Made by a program: the position numbers and the translations under genes | Part shown: positions 8,633-17,435 of the stretch, piece by piece | Numbering within the stretch: position 1 is the stretch's first letter | Layout of the letters: each line of letters starts with the position of its first letter | Assembly (NCBI GenBank): GCA_002840015.1 | Contig: PGZE01000006.1 | Coordinates: forward strand, 1-37,612 | Direction of reading: 5' to 3' | Origin: Gammaproteobacteria bacterium HGW-Gammaproteobacteria-2 | GTDB taxonomy: Bacteria > Pseudomonadota > Gammaproteobacteria > Xanthomonadales > Xanthomonadaceae | DNA: 37,612 nt | Notes under the pieces: model-generated | The model's database searches: none | What the model was told of the DNA's origin: nothing | Seen by the model: the letters and a program-made list of their open reading frames with translations, nothing else

Positions 8633-9316
8633 ATGGCGACCATGAGCATACGACAGTGGCCCGAACACGAACGCCCGCGCGAGCGGCTACTCCGCAGCGG
8701 CAGCCACAGCTTGTCCGACGCCGAGTTGCTGGCCATCTTTCTGAGCACCGGCGGGCGCGGCATGGATGCCGTGGCGCGCGGGCGCGAACTGATTTCACGC
8801 TTTGGTTCATTGCGGGCGTTGCTCGATCAGAGCAGCGAAAGCCTGGTCAACGAACCTGGCCTCGGCCCGGCCAGCGTATGCCGGCTCAAGGCCGCACTGG
8901 AGCTGGGTACCCGCCATCTGGCCGCTGACCTTGAACGCGGCGAGGCCCTGACCGACCCGGCCAGCGCGGGTGCCTACTTCAGCCGCCGCTTGCGCAGCCT
9001 GCCGCACGAGGTGTTTGCCTGCCTGTTTCTGGATAACCGCCATCGCGCACTGGCGTTTGAAGAGTTGTTTCGCGGCACCATCGATGCCGCCGAAGTGCAT
9101 CCGCGCGAAGTGGTGCGCCGCGCGCTGGCGCATAACGCGGCGGCGGTGATCATCGGCCACAACCACCCCAGTGGCGTCGCCGAACCCAGCGCCGCCGATC
9201 GCGCCATCACCCAGCGCCTGCGCGAAGCCCTCGACCTGATCGGGGTGCGCGTGCTCGATCACTTCATCGTCGGCGACGGCCCGGCGCTGTCGCTGGCGCA
9301 GCGGGGTTGGTTGTGA
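8633..9316 (+). CDS. radC: RadC/UPF0758 family JAMM-domain protein
   Basis: The 227-residue product matches the RadC family in length and layout: an N-terminal UPF0758 helix-hairpin-helix region ([25 protein letters not shown]) and a C-terminal JAB1/MPN+ metalloprotease-like domain. The zinc ligands H176, H178 and D189 are in HNHPSG and the following SAADR. Early reports linked radC to DNA repair, but its role remains unclear. A second ATG three codons in (8642, MSIRQWP) is an equally plausible start; neither has a strong ribosome binding site. Confidence 0.93.
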   Translation: MATMSIRQWPEHERPRERLLRSGSHSLSDAELLAIFLSTGGRGMDAVARGRELISRFGSLRALLDQSSESLVNEPGLGPASVCRLKAALELGTRHLAADLERGEALTDPASAGAYFSRRLRSLPHEVFACLFLDNRHRALAFEELFRGTIDAAEVHPREVVRRALAHNAAAVIIGHNHPSGVAEPSAADRAITQRLREALDLIGVRVLDHFIVGDGPALSLAQRGWL

Positions 9317-9400
9317 GGCGTGGTGCGCTCGATCGCCGTACTCAGCTATAAAACCCGTCAATCACGCGGTCCCTCGTTCCAGCAAGAACAAGAGCAGATA

Positions 9401-9482
9401 GTCCGCAAAGAACGCGAAGGGCGCAAAATAAACGAATCAAGATGTGGGCTTTCCTTTGCGAACTTGACGTCCTTCGCGGACC
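9401..9482. repeat. GTCCGCAAAG repeat with partial inverted copy
   Basis: GTCCGCAAAGAACGCGAAGG followed by GCGCAAAATAAACGAA is mirrored by CTTTGCGAACTTGACGTCCT and TCGCGGAC at 9461-9482, so the unit can fold into a long stem. Related copies are at 9634-9670 (opposite strand) and 20418-20447. Confidence 0.8.
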
Positions 9483-9530
9483 CAATATGCTTTCGGTTCT
9501 CCCGAGTCCCAAGCCTACGCGCTGACTCCA

Positions 9531-9622
9531 ATGTCGGATCCGCGCCCTGAGGGCGCTTGATCCGACCTACGAAATCGCGCTCGTGTAGGTCGGTTCAAGC
9601 CGCGCAGCGGCGGAACCGACAT
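9531..9622. repeat. Pair of REP-like hairpins, head-to-head (BIME-like)
   Basis: The first hairpin is TCGGATC-CGCGCCC-TGA-GGGCGC-TTGATCCGACCTAC (about 9533-9572). The second is TGTAGGTCGGTTC...GAACCGAC (9584-9622) with an internal GCCGC-GCA-GCGGC stem. The GTAGGTCGG/CCGACCTAC ends face each other, the arrangement typical of bacterial interspersed mosaic elements. Confidence 0.8.
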
Positions 9623-9633
9623 CAATTTATTTG

Positions 9634-9670
9634 CTTTATTTGCGCCTTTCGCGTCCTTTGCGGACCACTT
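9634..9670. repeat. GTCCGCAAAG repeat, inverted copy
   Basis: TTTATTTGCGCCTTTCGCGT followed by CCTTTGCGGACCACTT is the reverse complement of the unit at 9401-9434. It stands just downstream of the priA stop codon. Confidence 0.8.
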
Positions 9671-9704
9671 GCTTCCCCCGAGTCGCGACTTTTGCGCTTC
9701 ACCG

Positions 9705-11915
9705 TCAATACAGATCAATCGGGTCGACATCGATCGACCAGCGCACCCGCCGCGCCGAAGGCAGTTCGTAAAGTGCCGGAACCCAGCGCGCCAGCAACGC
9801 CTGCCGCAATGGCCGTTGCTCGGCGCTGAGTAGTAATTGCGCCCGCACCTGACCGGCGCGGCGGGCCATCGGTGCCGGAATCGGCCCGTGCAGCGCAAGC
9901 CCGGCGCGTGCCTCGGGCACGGCAGCGCGCAAAGTCAGCGCCAATGCCTTGGCTTCGGCAAAAAAAACATTGACTGCTTCTTGTGTGGTTGCTTCGGCAC
10001 GCAGCAGGGCCAGATGGGCAAACGGCGGAAAACCCGCTGCCTCGCGTTCGCTCAATTCGCTGTCGGCAAACGCACGGTAGCCGCCACCGAGCAAGGCCAA
10101 CAACAGCGGATGATCGGGATGATGGGTTTGCAACAACACCTCGCCCGGGCGCTGCGCGCGTCCGGCGCGCCCGGAAACCTGGATCAGCAACTGCGCCAGC
10201 CGCTCGGGCGCGCGGAAGTCGGCGCTGAACAGGCCCTCATCGACGCCGACAACTGCCACCAGGGTCAGCTTGGGCAGGTCGTGGCCCTTGGCCAGCATCT
10301 GTGTGCCAACCAGAATGCCGGGCCGATCACCGAGGGTATCGAGCAGGCGCTGCAATCCGTCGCGGCCCCGGGTGGACTGGCGGTCCACCCGCAACACCGT
10401 GGCCTCGGGGAATTGCGCGATCAGCGCATCTTCGATGCGTTCGGTGCCGGCGCCCTGCGCCTGCAACGCCAGGCTGGCGCAGTCCGGGCAGGCCGGCGGC
10501 GCGCTTTGCCGCGCACCGCAGTGATGGCAAAGCAGGCGCCGGCCGCGTTCGTGTACGGTCAACATGGCATCGCAATGCCGGCATTGCGCACGCCAGCCAC
10601 AATCGTGACAGATCAGCACCGGGGCATAGCCGCGCCGGTTTTTGAACACCAATGCCTGTTCGCCGCGCCCCAGGCAGGCGCTGATGGCATCGATCATCTG
10701 TCGCGACAGGCCGGCATCGAGCGGCCGCTTGCGGATGTCGATCACCCGCACCTGCGGTGGCTTGGCGTTGCCTGCGCGATGGCTCAGGCGCAGGTACCGG
10801 TAGCGCCCGGCACGGGCATGGGCGAGGGTTTCCAGTGCCGGCGTTGCAGAGCCCAGCAGCACCGGAATGCCGAGCTGCTTGCCACGCACCAGGGCCAGGT
10901 CGCGGGCGTGGTAGCGCACGCCTTCGTGCTGTTTGTAGGAGCCATCATGTTCTTCATCGACCACGATCAAACCGGCTGCTGGCAATGGCGCAAACACCGC
11001 CGAGCGAGTGCCGACCAGCACCTGCGCCTGGCTGCGCGCCATGCGCAGCCAGGCTGCTGCCCGCTCGCCGTCGGACAGCCCGGAGTGAAACGCCAGCACC
11101 GGCACCCCGAGCCGGCGGCGAAAGCGTTGCAGGGTTTGCGGCGTCAGCCCGATTTCGGGCACCAGCACCAGCGCTTGTTGCCCGCGTCCCAGACAGGCGC
11201 GGATCGCTTCCAGATAGACCTCGGTCTTGCCGCTGCCGGTAACGCCTTCCAGCAATATCGGCTTAAATGAGCCGAGAGCATCGATGACGGCAGCCACTGC
11301 CTGCGCTTGTTCACGGTGCAACAGCGGGCCTTGCTCGGCCGTGACCGGAGGTTCCGCGCTGAGCTCCACTGCTTGTGCCAACCCGCGCGCGGCCAATGCA
11401 CGCGCCGCACTGCGCCAGCCGGGCAGGTCCTGATCCAGTTGAATATGTGCTCGTGGCCCGGCCTGCAACAGGCCAGCCAGCCGCTTTGGCGCACCAGCGC
11501 GCATGCCGGCCAGCGCGGTGTGCCCGGCTTCGCTGAGCTGCCAGCCGAACACGCGGGTATCGGCCGGTTCGGCACCGTTGGCCAGCGCGTTGGGTAATGC
11601 GGTGGCCAGCATTTCGCCCAAGGGCGCCTGGTAATAGCGCGCTGCCCATTGCAGCGAGTGCCAGAGTTCGCCGGTCAGCAAGGCCGTGTCATCGAGACGT
11701 TCAATAACGTATTTGAGGCTGTTCGGGTCGATTTGCGCCGGCCCGAGGTCAGCAACCACCCCCACCCGCTGTTGTTTGCCAAACGGCACCCGCACCCGAC
11801 AACCGATCCAGCCCGCGTCAACGACGACGCCCGGCGGTGCGCGGTAATCGAACAGGCGTGGCAGGGGCAGGGGCAGCGCAACACGCAGCACCGCATGATC
11901 GGACATGACAAACAT
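9705..11915 (-). CDS. priA: Primosomal protein N' (replication restart helicase PriA)
   Basis: PriA recognises stalled forks and D-loops, unwinds DNA 3'-to-5' and loads the replisome outside oriC. The 736-residue product starts at the ATG at 11915 (MFVMSDHAVLRVALPLPLPR); a start three codons later (11906) is equally possible and close to the usual length of about 730. The longer open frame to 12011 is not needed. The N-terminal DNA-binding domain (1-about 190) is followed by the helicase with Walker A GVTGSGKT (224-231) and DEEH box (320-323). The zinc-binding insert contains CHDC, CRHC, CHHC and CPDC pairs (eight cysteines). The helicase C-terminal motifs (QVSGRAGR) and the C-terminal domain are complete. 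Confidence 0.95.
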   Translation of the reverse strand: MFVMSDHAVLRVALPLPLPRLFDYRAPPGVVVDAGWIGCRVRVPFGKQQRVGVVADLGPAQIDPNSLKYVIERLDDTALLTGELWHSLQWAARYYQAPLGEMLATALPNALANGAEPADTRVFGWQLSEAGHTALAGMRAGAPKRLAGLLQAGPRAHIQLDQDLPGWRSAARALAARGLAQAVELSAEPPVTAEQGPLLHREQAQAVAAVIDALGSFKPILLEGVTGSGKTEVYLEAIRACLGRGQQALVLVPEIGLTPQTLQRFRRRLGVPVLAFHSGLSDGERAAAWLRMARSQAQVLVGTRSAVFAPLPAAGLIVVDEEHDGSYKQHEGVRYHARDLALVRGKQLGIPVLLGSATPALETLAHARAGRYRYLRLSHRAGNAKPPQVRVIDIRKRPLDAGLSRQMIDAISACLGRGEQALVFKNRRGYAPVLICHDCGWRAQCRHCDAMLTVHERGRRLLCHHCGARQSAPPACPDCASLALQAQGAGTERIEDALIAQFPEATVLRVDRQSTRGRDGLQRLLDTLGDRPGILVGTQMLAKGHDLPKLTLVAVVGVDEGLFSADFRAPERLAQLLIQVSGRAGRAQRPGEVLLQTHHPDHPLLLALLGGGYRAFADSELSEREAAGFPPFAHLALLRAEATTQEAVNVFFAEAKALALTLRAAVPEARAGLALHGPIPAPMARRAGQVRAQLLLSAEQRPLRQALLARWVPALYELPSARRVRWSIDVDPIDLY

Positions 11916-12011
11916 GCGCGCAGTGTAGTGCAGGCGTGACGCAGTTCGCGTCTTCTGTGTGACTTGGCATGCAAAGCTCGGCTTGGGCCTCACCAAATGC
12001 GCGTAGGTCAC

Positions 12012-12400
12012 TGTTCAACTGAGTGAATCCGCCTTATCCACACCGTCTGTGGATAAGTCTGTGGATGAAGCCCGGATCGGCCCCGGAATGGCCCGTGCTG
12101 ACGGGCTGCGATCCAACTTGGCGATTTTTTAACCAAAGTGTCATGAATGAATTAAAACAATGAGTTGTGCGATGCGATGCGTACTCCATGGTGTGTGGCG
12201 GGTTGTCGCAGCCTGCCGCCCACAGACACATTCCGTGCTTGTGTACAACCCTGCGCCGGCAGCCCTTGTCAGCGCTTGCGGAGCGTCTTTCATAGCCGTA
12301 GTCAAGCTCTAATTGGCAGCCATTGTCGGTGACAGCGCGTGTACCCGAAACGCCGCCCGCCTGGCGTACCATGGCGGGCTGTTGATCGTGACCACCCCCC
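12012..12400. other. 389-bp intergenic region between divergent priA and the MATE gene
   Basis: No gene is supported. Three DnaA-box-like sites lie at 12034-12068. The rest (12070-12400) contains a short AT-richer patch, TTTTTTAACCAAAG...AATTAAAACAA, at about 12126-12160. The region must carry promoters for both flanking genes. Confidence 0.6.
12034..12068. promoter_or_regulatory. Cluster of three DnaA-box-like sites
   Basis: TTATCCACA at 12034-12042 is a perfect match to the TTATNCACA consensus. Its exact inverse TGTGGATAA is at 12048-12056, five bases away, and a third site with one mismatch, TGTGGATGA, is at 12060-12068. The inverted pair could also fold as a hairpin (CTTATCCACA...TGTGGATAAG). 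DnaA binding is inferred from the consensus. Confidence 0.6.
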
Positions 12401-13762
12401 ATGCCTGCCAAACACTCGCTGCGCTATGAAATCAAGGCGACCACACGCCTGGCTGCGCCGCTGGTGCTGGGCCAGCTGTCGTCGGTGGCGATGAGCGTGG
12501 TCGATACTGTGCTCGCCGGTTGGCACAGCCCGACCACGTTGGCGGCGGTGGCGGTGGGCAGTGCGATCTGGTCGGTGGTGATCCTGGTGCTTATCGGCGT
12601 GCTGATGGCGGTACCGCCGATCATTGCGCAGCTCAACGGTGCTGGCCGCCGTGCCGAGATCGGCAGCAGTTTTCGTCAGGCACTGTGGCTGGCATTGGTG
12701 ATGGGCATCGCGCTGATGGTGCTGGTGCGCAATGCGCAATGGATGTTCGATCTGGCGCGGATTGCGCCGCAAGTGCGGCCCGAAGCGCTTGCATTTCTCG
12801 ACGCCATTGGCTGGGGCGCGCCGGCGCTGGCGCTGTATTTTTGTCTGCGCTACCTCAGTGAAGGAGTTTCCTGGACGGTGCCGACCATGGTGTTTGGTAT
12901 CGCCGGGCTGCTGTTGCTGGCACCGCTGGGTTACGCCTTGATGTTTGGCCATTGGCGGCTACCCGAGTTGGGTGCTGCCGGACTGGGCTACGCCACGGCT
13001 GGCGTATTGTGGGCACAAGTGCTGGGCTTTGCCGGCTATCTGGCGTTTTCGCCACGCTTCCGCGATTTACAGTTGTTTGCGCGCTGGGAAGCGCCACGCT
13101 GGGCGGCAATCCGCGAACTGCTGCGCATCGGGCTGCCAATGGGTGTGGCGATCTTTATGGAGGGCAGCCTGTTTGTGGTCAGCGCGCTGTTGATTGGCCG
13201 CATCGGTGCCATCGACGTGGCAGCGCACCAGATTGCGATCAATCTATCCAGTGTCACCTTCATGGTGCCATTGGGCGTTGCGATGGCGACCACGGTACGC
13301 GTTGGCCATGCGGTGGGCATGGGCGACCCCGATGGCGTACGCGGTGCCGCCAAAGCGGGCTACAGCATGGTGCTGGTCACCCAGGTGGGAGCCGGGCTGA
13401 TCATGTTTTTCGGCAATCACTGGTTGGTTGGCCTGTACACCCAGGATGTCGCCGTTGCGGCGGTGGCCAGCAGCCTGTTGCTGTATGCCGCTGCGTTTCA
13501 ATTGCCCGACGGTATTCAGGCGTTGTCCGGCGGTGCTCTGCGCGGGCTGAAGGACACCCGCATGCCGATGTTCATCACCGTGCTTGCTTACTGGCTGCTG
13601 GGCATGCCGCTGGGTGCCGGCCTTGCGTTTGGTCTTGGCTGGGGGGCGCAAGGCATGTGGGCCGGTTTGATCATGGGCTTGAGCGCCGCCGCAGGCTTGC
13701 TGAGCTGGCGTTTTGTACGGCTCGCACGCGACCCCTGCCGCCGCGCCGTGACCTCCGGGTGA
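12401..13762 (+). CDS. MATE-family efflux transporter (NorM-like)
   Basis: The 453-residue polytopic inner-membrane protein has the twelve-helix pattern of the MATE family, which exports cationic drugs and metabolites in exchange for Na+ or H+. The N-terminal half opens with EIKATTRLAAPLVLGQL and MSVVDTVLAGWHSPTTLAAVAVG. The second half repeats the pattern with GLPMGVAIFMEGSLFVVSAL and GAIDVAAHQIAINLSSVTFM. DGIQALSGGALRGLKDTRMP near the end is a typical NorM-type segment. Length is normal. It is followed 55 bp later by sppA on the same strand. Substrate cannot be told from sequence. Confidence 0.93.
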   Translation: MPAKHSLRYEIKATTRLAAPLVLGQLSSVAMSVVDTVLAGWHSPTTLAAVAVGSAIWSVVILVLIGVLMAVPPIIAQLNGAGRRAEIGSSFRQALWLALVMGIALMVLVRNAQWMFDLARIAPQVRPEALAFLDAIGWGAPALALYFCLRYLSEGVSWTVPTMVFGIAGLLLLAPLGYALMFGHWRLPELGAAGLGYATAGVLWAQVLGFAGYLAFSPRFRDLQLFARWEAPRWAAIRELLRIGLPMGVAIFMEGSLFVVSALLIGRIGAIDVAAHQIAINLSSVTFMVPLGVAMATTVRVGHAVGMGDPDGVRGAAKAGYSMVLVTQVGAGLIMFFGNHWLVGLYTQDVAVAAVASSLLLYAAAFQLPDGIQALSGGALRGLKDTRMPMFITVLAYWLLGMPLGAGLAFGLGWGAQGMWAGLIMGLSAAAGLLSWRFVRLARDPCRRAVTSG

Positions 13763-13817
13763 TGGTTGTCACCGAACTTCGCGTTATCCTCTACCTGAAT
13801 ATCAACGGAGTACATCC

Positions 13818-15674
13818 ATGAGCGACAAACCGCGCGGGCTTCTGGTTCGACTTGCGGGAGGTGTTTGGCGGACGATCGACTTCAGTCGCCGGTTCGTTTT
13901 CAACATGCTTTTCCTGCTGGTCATGCTGTTTGTATTGGCGGCGATTTTTTCGCCCAAGGCCGTGCTGCACAAGCGCACCGCCTTGGTGATCGCGCCCAAT
14001 GGCGATCTGGTGGAACAGTACCGCTCCGACCCCGGCTCGCGTGCGCTGGCCAAATTGTTGGGTGAAGAACAGCCCGAAGTGCAGTTGCGCGATCTGCTCA
14101 AGGCGATCAAGGCCGCGACCACGGACCAACGCATCGAGCGCATCGTGCTGCGCGCTGATACGCTGGGTGGCGCGGGCATGGCGTCACTGCGCGAGGTGGC
14201 CGACGCCCTGCGCACGTTCCGTGCGGCGGGCAAGGAAATCATTGCCTACGGCGACAGCTACGATCAGCGCCAGTATCTGCTGGCAGCGCAGGCCAACGAG
14301 GTCTACCTGCATCCGGGTGGCTCGATTCTGCTGGAAGGTCTGGCCCGCTTTCAGCCGTATTTCCGCGAAGGCCTGCAAGACAAGCTCGGCGTAGAGGTGC
14401 ATCTATTCCGGGTGGGTGAATACAAGTCGGCGGCCGAGCCATTCATCCTCGATGGCCCTTCAGCGGAGGCGCAGACAGCCGACCTGTACTGGATGAACGA
14501 TGTGTGGCAGCGCTATCTGGCGGACATCAGTGCCGCGCGCGGCATCGAGCCGGCGGCCATTGCCGCTGGCATCGAGCAACTGCCGCAACGGCTGGCGGCG
14601 CAACACGGTGATCTGGGGAAGTTGGCGCTCAGCGAACACCTGGTCGATGGCTTGATGACCCAGGACCAGGTGCGCGACTTGCTGATCGAGCGCGGTGTGG
14701 CGGATGAGGACAACCACAGCTTTCGGCAGATCGATCTGGAGTCGTACCTTGGTTTTGTGAATGGCGAAAATCTGCATATTGGCCGGCAGGACACCATTGC
14801 CGTGGTGGTGGCACAGGGTGAAATTACCGATGGCGAGCAGGCACCGGGCACCGTTGGTGGTGTGTCAACGGCGGCTTTGATACGTGAAGCGCGCGAGGAC
14901 GAGGATGTGAAGGCGCTGCTGCTGCGTGTGGATTCGCCCGGTGGCGGCGTCTTCCCATCCGAGCAGATTCGCCGTGAGGTTGAATTGACCCGTGCAGCCG
15001 GCATCCCGGTAGTGGTTTCGATGGGCGATGTGGCGGCCTCAGGCGGCTACTGGATTGCTATGGACGCGGATGTGATATTCGCCGATCCGTCAACGATCAC
15101 CGGTTCGATCGGCATCTTCGGATTGTGGATGAGCACGCCCAACACCTTGGCCAAGATTGGTGTACGTACCGGCGGGGTGGGTACTACTCGCTTCGCGGGT
15201 GCCTTCGATCCCACCCGGCCATTCGATCCGGCGGTTGGGGAAATCATCCAGTCGGTGATCGATGCCGGCTATGCCGAGTTCACCGGCAAAGTAGCAGCTG
15301 CACGCGAACAAAGTGTCAGTGCGATCGATCAAATCGCACGCGGCCGGGTGTGGTCTGGCGCGCAAGCCAAGGAGCGTGGGCTGGTCGATGAACTGGGCGG
15401 GCTGCGCGATGCGCTGGCGCACGCCGCCGAACTGGCAAAACTCGATACCGACAGCTATCGCGTTCATTACATCGAAGCGCAGATGTCGCCATTCGAGCAG
15501 TTCATGAGCAACATGGGCGCCAATGCAGCGGCGCGGACGCTGTTGCGTGAGTCGGGCATGGCCAAAGTATTGCTGGGACCACAGAGCGCGCAGATCGAAC
15601 AACGCCTGCAATGGCTCGGCAACGCGCGCAGCCGTCCGGTGCAAGCGCTGGCGCATTGTTTTTGCGGACTTTAA
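13818..15674 (+). CDS. sppA: Signal peptide peptidase SppA, 67K type
   Basis: This is a membrane-bound serine protease that degrades released signal peptides. The 618-residue product is the long, tandem-domain form. An N-terminal membrane anchor lies around residues 27-45. Two S49 peptidase-like halves follow, with the general-base lysine K203 (GEYKSAAEP) in the first half and the nucleophile S408 (MGDVAASGGYW) in the second. Both match the split Lys/Ser dyad of the E. coli enzyme. The start has an ACGGAG ribosome binding site. The rsmC start codon lies 19 bp downstream of the stop. Confidence 0.95.
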   Translation: MSDKPRGLLVRLAGGVWRTIDFSRRFVFNMLFLLVMLFVLAAIFSPKAVLHKRTALVIAPNGDLVEQYRSDPGSRALAKLLGEEQPEVQLRDLLKAIKAATTDQRIERIVLRADTLGGAGMASLREVADALRTFRAAGKEIIAYGDSYDQRQYLLAAQANEVYLHPGGSILLEGLARFQPYFREGLQDKLGVEVHLFRVGEYKSAAEPFILDGPSAEAQTADLYWMNDVWQRYLADISAARGIEPAAIAAGIEQLPQRLAAQHGDLGKLALSEHLVDGLMTQDQVRDLLIERGVADEDNHSFRQIDLESYLGFVNGENLHIGRQDTIAVVVAQGEITDGEQAPGTVGGVSTAALIREAREDEDVKALLLRVDSPGGGVFPSEQIRREVELTRAAGIPVVVSMGDVAASGGYWIAMDADVIFADPSTITGSIGIFGLWMSTPNTLAKIGVRTGGVGTTRFAGAFDPTRPFDPAVGEIIQSVIDAGYAEFTGKVAAAREQSVSAIDQIARGRVWSGAQAKERGLVDELGGLRDALAHAAELAKLDTDSYRVHYIEAQMSPFEQFMSNMGANAAARTLLRESGMAKVLLGPQSAQIEQRLQWLGNARSRPVQALAHCFCGL

Positions 15675-15693
15675 CCCTCGCCACGACACGTTG

Positions 15694-16728
15694 ATGGCAG
15701 GCGACGACGTGCTCGATACCTTGCTGCTGCCACTGCGCAGCGGCGAGGTGGCGTTACCAGAATCTGGCGCAGCGCTGTTCGTGCGCGCGCGCGCAGGCAC
15801 GGCGCTCAATGCCATGGCCGGTGTGCAGTGGCACTGCCAGCAAAGCTTCAAGCCATTTGCCGATACCTTGGTCGTGGCCGGGCATGCGCTGGTTGCCGAC
15901 GACGAAGCGCGCTACCCGCTGGTGCTGGCACTGCCGCCACGGCAGCGCGAAGAAGCGCGCGCGACACTGGCGCGCGCGTTCATGCGCCTCACGCCAGGCG
16001 GGCTGGTGCTGGCAGCGATGGCCAATGCCGAGGGCGCACGCAGCATGCAGGCCGATATCGAACGTTTGGCCGGTAGTACCAACAGCGTGTCCAAGCACAA
16101 ATGCCGTGCGGTTTGGGCGGTTCACGACGCAAGCCATTTTGATGCCGAACTGTGCGCCCAGTGGCTGCAAGCGGACGCACCACGCACGATTGCCGATGGC
16201 CGCTTCACGTCTCGCCCCGGCCTGTTTGCCTGGGACCGTATTGACCCGGGCTCAGCGTTGCTCGCGGCGCATTTGCCGGTCGATCTGAGTGGCTGCTGCG
16301 CCGATCTGGGCGCGGGCTACGGTTATCTCAGTGTCGAGTTGCTGGCGCGCTGTCCGCAGGTGACGACGCTGGATTTGTTCGAGGCCGAAGCGCGGGCGCT
16401 GGAACTGGCGCAGATCAACTTGGCGCGCTGCGAACATCCTGCGCTGCGCCAGTTTCACTGGCACGATGTCACCATCGGCCTGCCGGGTCGCTACGATGTC
16501 ATTATCAGCAACCCGCCGTTCCATGTCGGCGCAGCGTCCGATGCAGGCTTGGGCCTGGCCTTCATTGCCAGTGCCGCGCACGCGTTGTTGCCGAGCGGCC
16601 AATTGTGGCTGGTGGCCAATCGCCACCTGCCCTACGAAGCCGGGTTGGCACATCATTTTCGCAACGTACGCAGCGTTGCCCAGGCACAGGGCTACAAGAT
16701 CATCCACGCCAGCGAGTCAATTCAATGA
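15694..16728 (+). CDS. rsmC: 16S rRNA (guanine-1207-N2)-methyltransferase
   Basis: The 344-residue product has the two-domain layout of RsmC. A degenerate N-terminal methyltransferase-like domain (about 1-165) helps rRNA binding. The C-terminal SAM-dependent domain has the SAM loop ADLGAGYGYLS (around 203-213) and the catalytic NPPFH motif (273-277) typical of enzymes methylating exocyclic amines. It modifies G1207 in helix 34 of 16S rRNA. An open frame extends back to 15523, but that part overlaps sppA; the ATG at 15694 (MAGDDVLDTL) gives a family-like length. The next gene, rsuA, also modifies 16S rRNA and begins 7 bp after this stop. Confidence 0.9.
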   Translation: MAGDDVLDTLLLPLRSGEVALPESGAALFVRARAGTALNAMAGVQWHCQQSFKPFADTLVVAGHALVADDEARYPLVLALPPRQREEARATLARAFMRLTPGGLVLAAMANAEGARSMQADIERLAGSTNSVSKHKCRAVWAVHDASHFDAELCAQWLQADAPRTIADGRFTSRPGLFAWDRIDPGSALLAAHLPVDLSGCCADLGAGYGYLSVELLARCPQVTTLDLFEAEARALELAQINLARCEHPALRQFHWHDVTIGLPGRYDVIISNPPFHVGAASDAGLGLAFIASAAHALLPSGQLWLVANRHLPYEAGLAHHFRNVRSVAQAQGYKIIHASESIQ

Positions 16729-16735
16729 GAGCGCA

Positions 16736-17434
16736 ATGAAACTGGTAAAACTGTTGGCCAACCTCGGCTACGGCAGCCGTAAGGAAGTGACACAAATGCT
16801 GCGCAATGGCTGGGTGATGCGTCGTGACGGCAGCACATTAGGCCCTGATGACAGCGCCGAGCCGGCCGACATCGTGGTCGATGACGAGCCGCTCGATCCG
16901 CCGCCGGGCATGGTGTTGATGCTGCACAAGCCAATCGGGGTTACCTGCTCGACCCGTGATGCTGGCGGCGTGGTTTACGATTTGCTGCCGCCACGCTTTC
17001 GCCTGCGCAATCCGGTGCTGTCTACCGTCGGCCGGCTGGATCGCGACACTTCCGGGTTGCTGCTGATGACCGATGACGGCGCGCTGCTGCACCGAATCAT
17101 TTCACCCAAGGCAAAGCTGGTAAAGGTATACGAAGCCACCCTGGCCGAAGATTTGCGTGGTGACGAAGCGGCCATCTTCGCCAGCGGCACCCTGGTCCTT
17201 GAATCGGACACGTCGCCGGTTGCCCCGGCGCAGCTCGAGGTGTTGGGGCCACGTCACGCACGCCTGTCGATGATCGAGGGCCGATACCATCAAGTGCGGC
17301 GCATGTTTGCCTCGCAGGGCAATCATGTGCTCACCCTGCAGCGGATTTCAGTGGGTGGCCTGGGCCTTGGCGAACTCGCACCGGGACAATGGCGGCTGCT
17401 CAACGGCGATGACATGGCGCACATTTTTGCCTGA
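16736..17434 (+). CDS. rsuA: 16S rRNA pseudouridine(516) synthase, RsuA family
   Basis: The 232-residue product starts with an S4 RNA-binding domain (KLLANLGYGSRKEVTQML, with no separate linker). It continues with the RsuA/RluB/E/F catalytic domain, whose active-site aspartate is D102 in GRLDRDTSGLLLM. The GRYHQVRRMFA motif and the C-terminal L-R-I-S-V-G-G-L pattern are present. It isomerises a uridine in 16S rRNA. RsuA rather than RluE/RluF is favoured by size, S4 domain and the rsmC neighbour, but the exact target is inferred. It is convergent with the GGDEF-EAL gene, whose stop lies one base beyond this stop. Confidence 0.87.
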   Translation: MKLVKLLANLGYGSRKEVTQMLRNGWVMRRDGSTLGPDDSAEPADIVVDDEPLDPPPGMVLMLHKPIGVTCSTRDAGGVVYDLLPPRFRLRNPVLSTVGRLDRDTSGLLLMTDDGALLHRIISPKAKLVKVYEATLAEDLRGDEAAIFASGTLVLESDTSPVAPAQLEVLGPRHARLSMIEGRYHQVRRMFASQGNHVLTLQRISVGGLGLGELAPGQWRLLNGDDMAHIFA

Positions 17435-17435
17435 C

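Larger units (their letters stand above)
9317..9704. other. 388-bp gene-free stretch between convergent radC and priA, filled with repeats
   Basis: No gene is supported. The stretch holds two copies of the GTCCGCAAAG-type repeat in opposite orientation (9401-9434, 9634-9670), a partial inverted copy (9461-9482) and a head-to-head pair of REP-like hairpins (9531-9572, 9584-9622). These probably act as transcription barriers and recombination sites. Confidence 0.75.

Noticed and set aside
12034..12057. Inverted DnaA-like sites as an intrinsic terminator for priA
   Set aside because: No T-run follows on either strand and the sequence lies upstream, not downstream, of priA.
15523..15693. N-terminal extension of rsmC into sppA
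   Set aside because: It overlaps the sppA coding region in another frame and would make the protein longer than the family; the ATG at 15694 is preferred.
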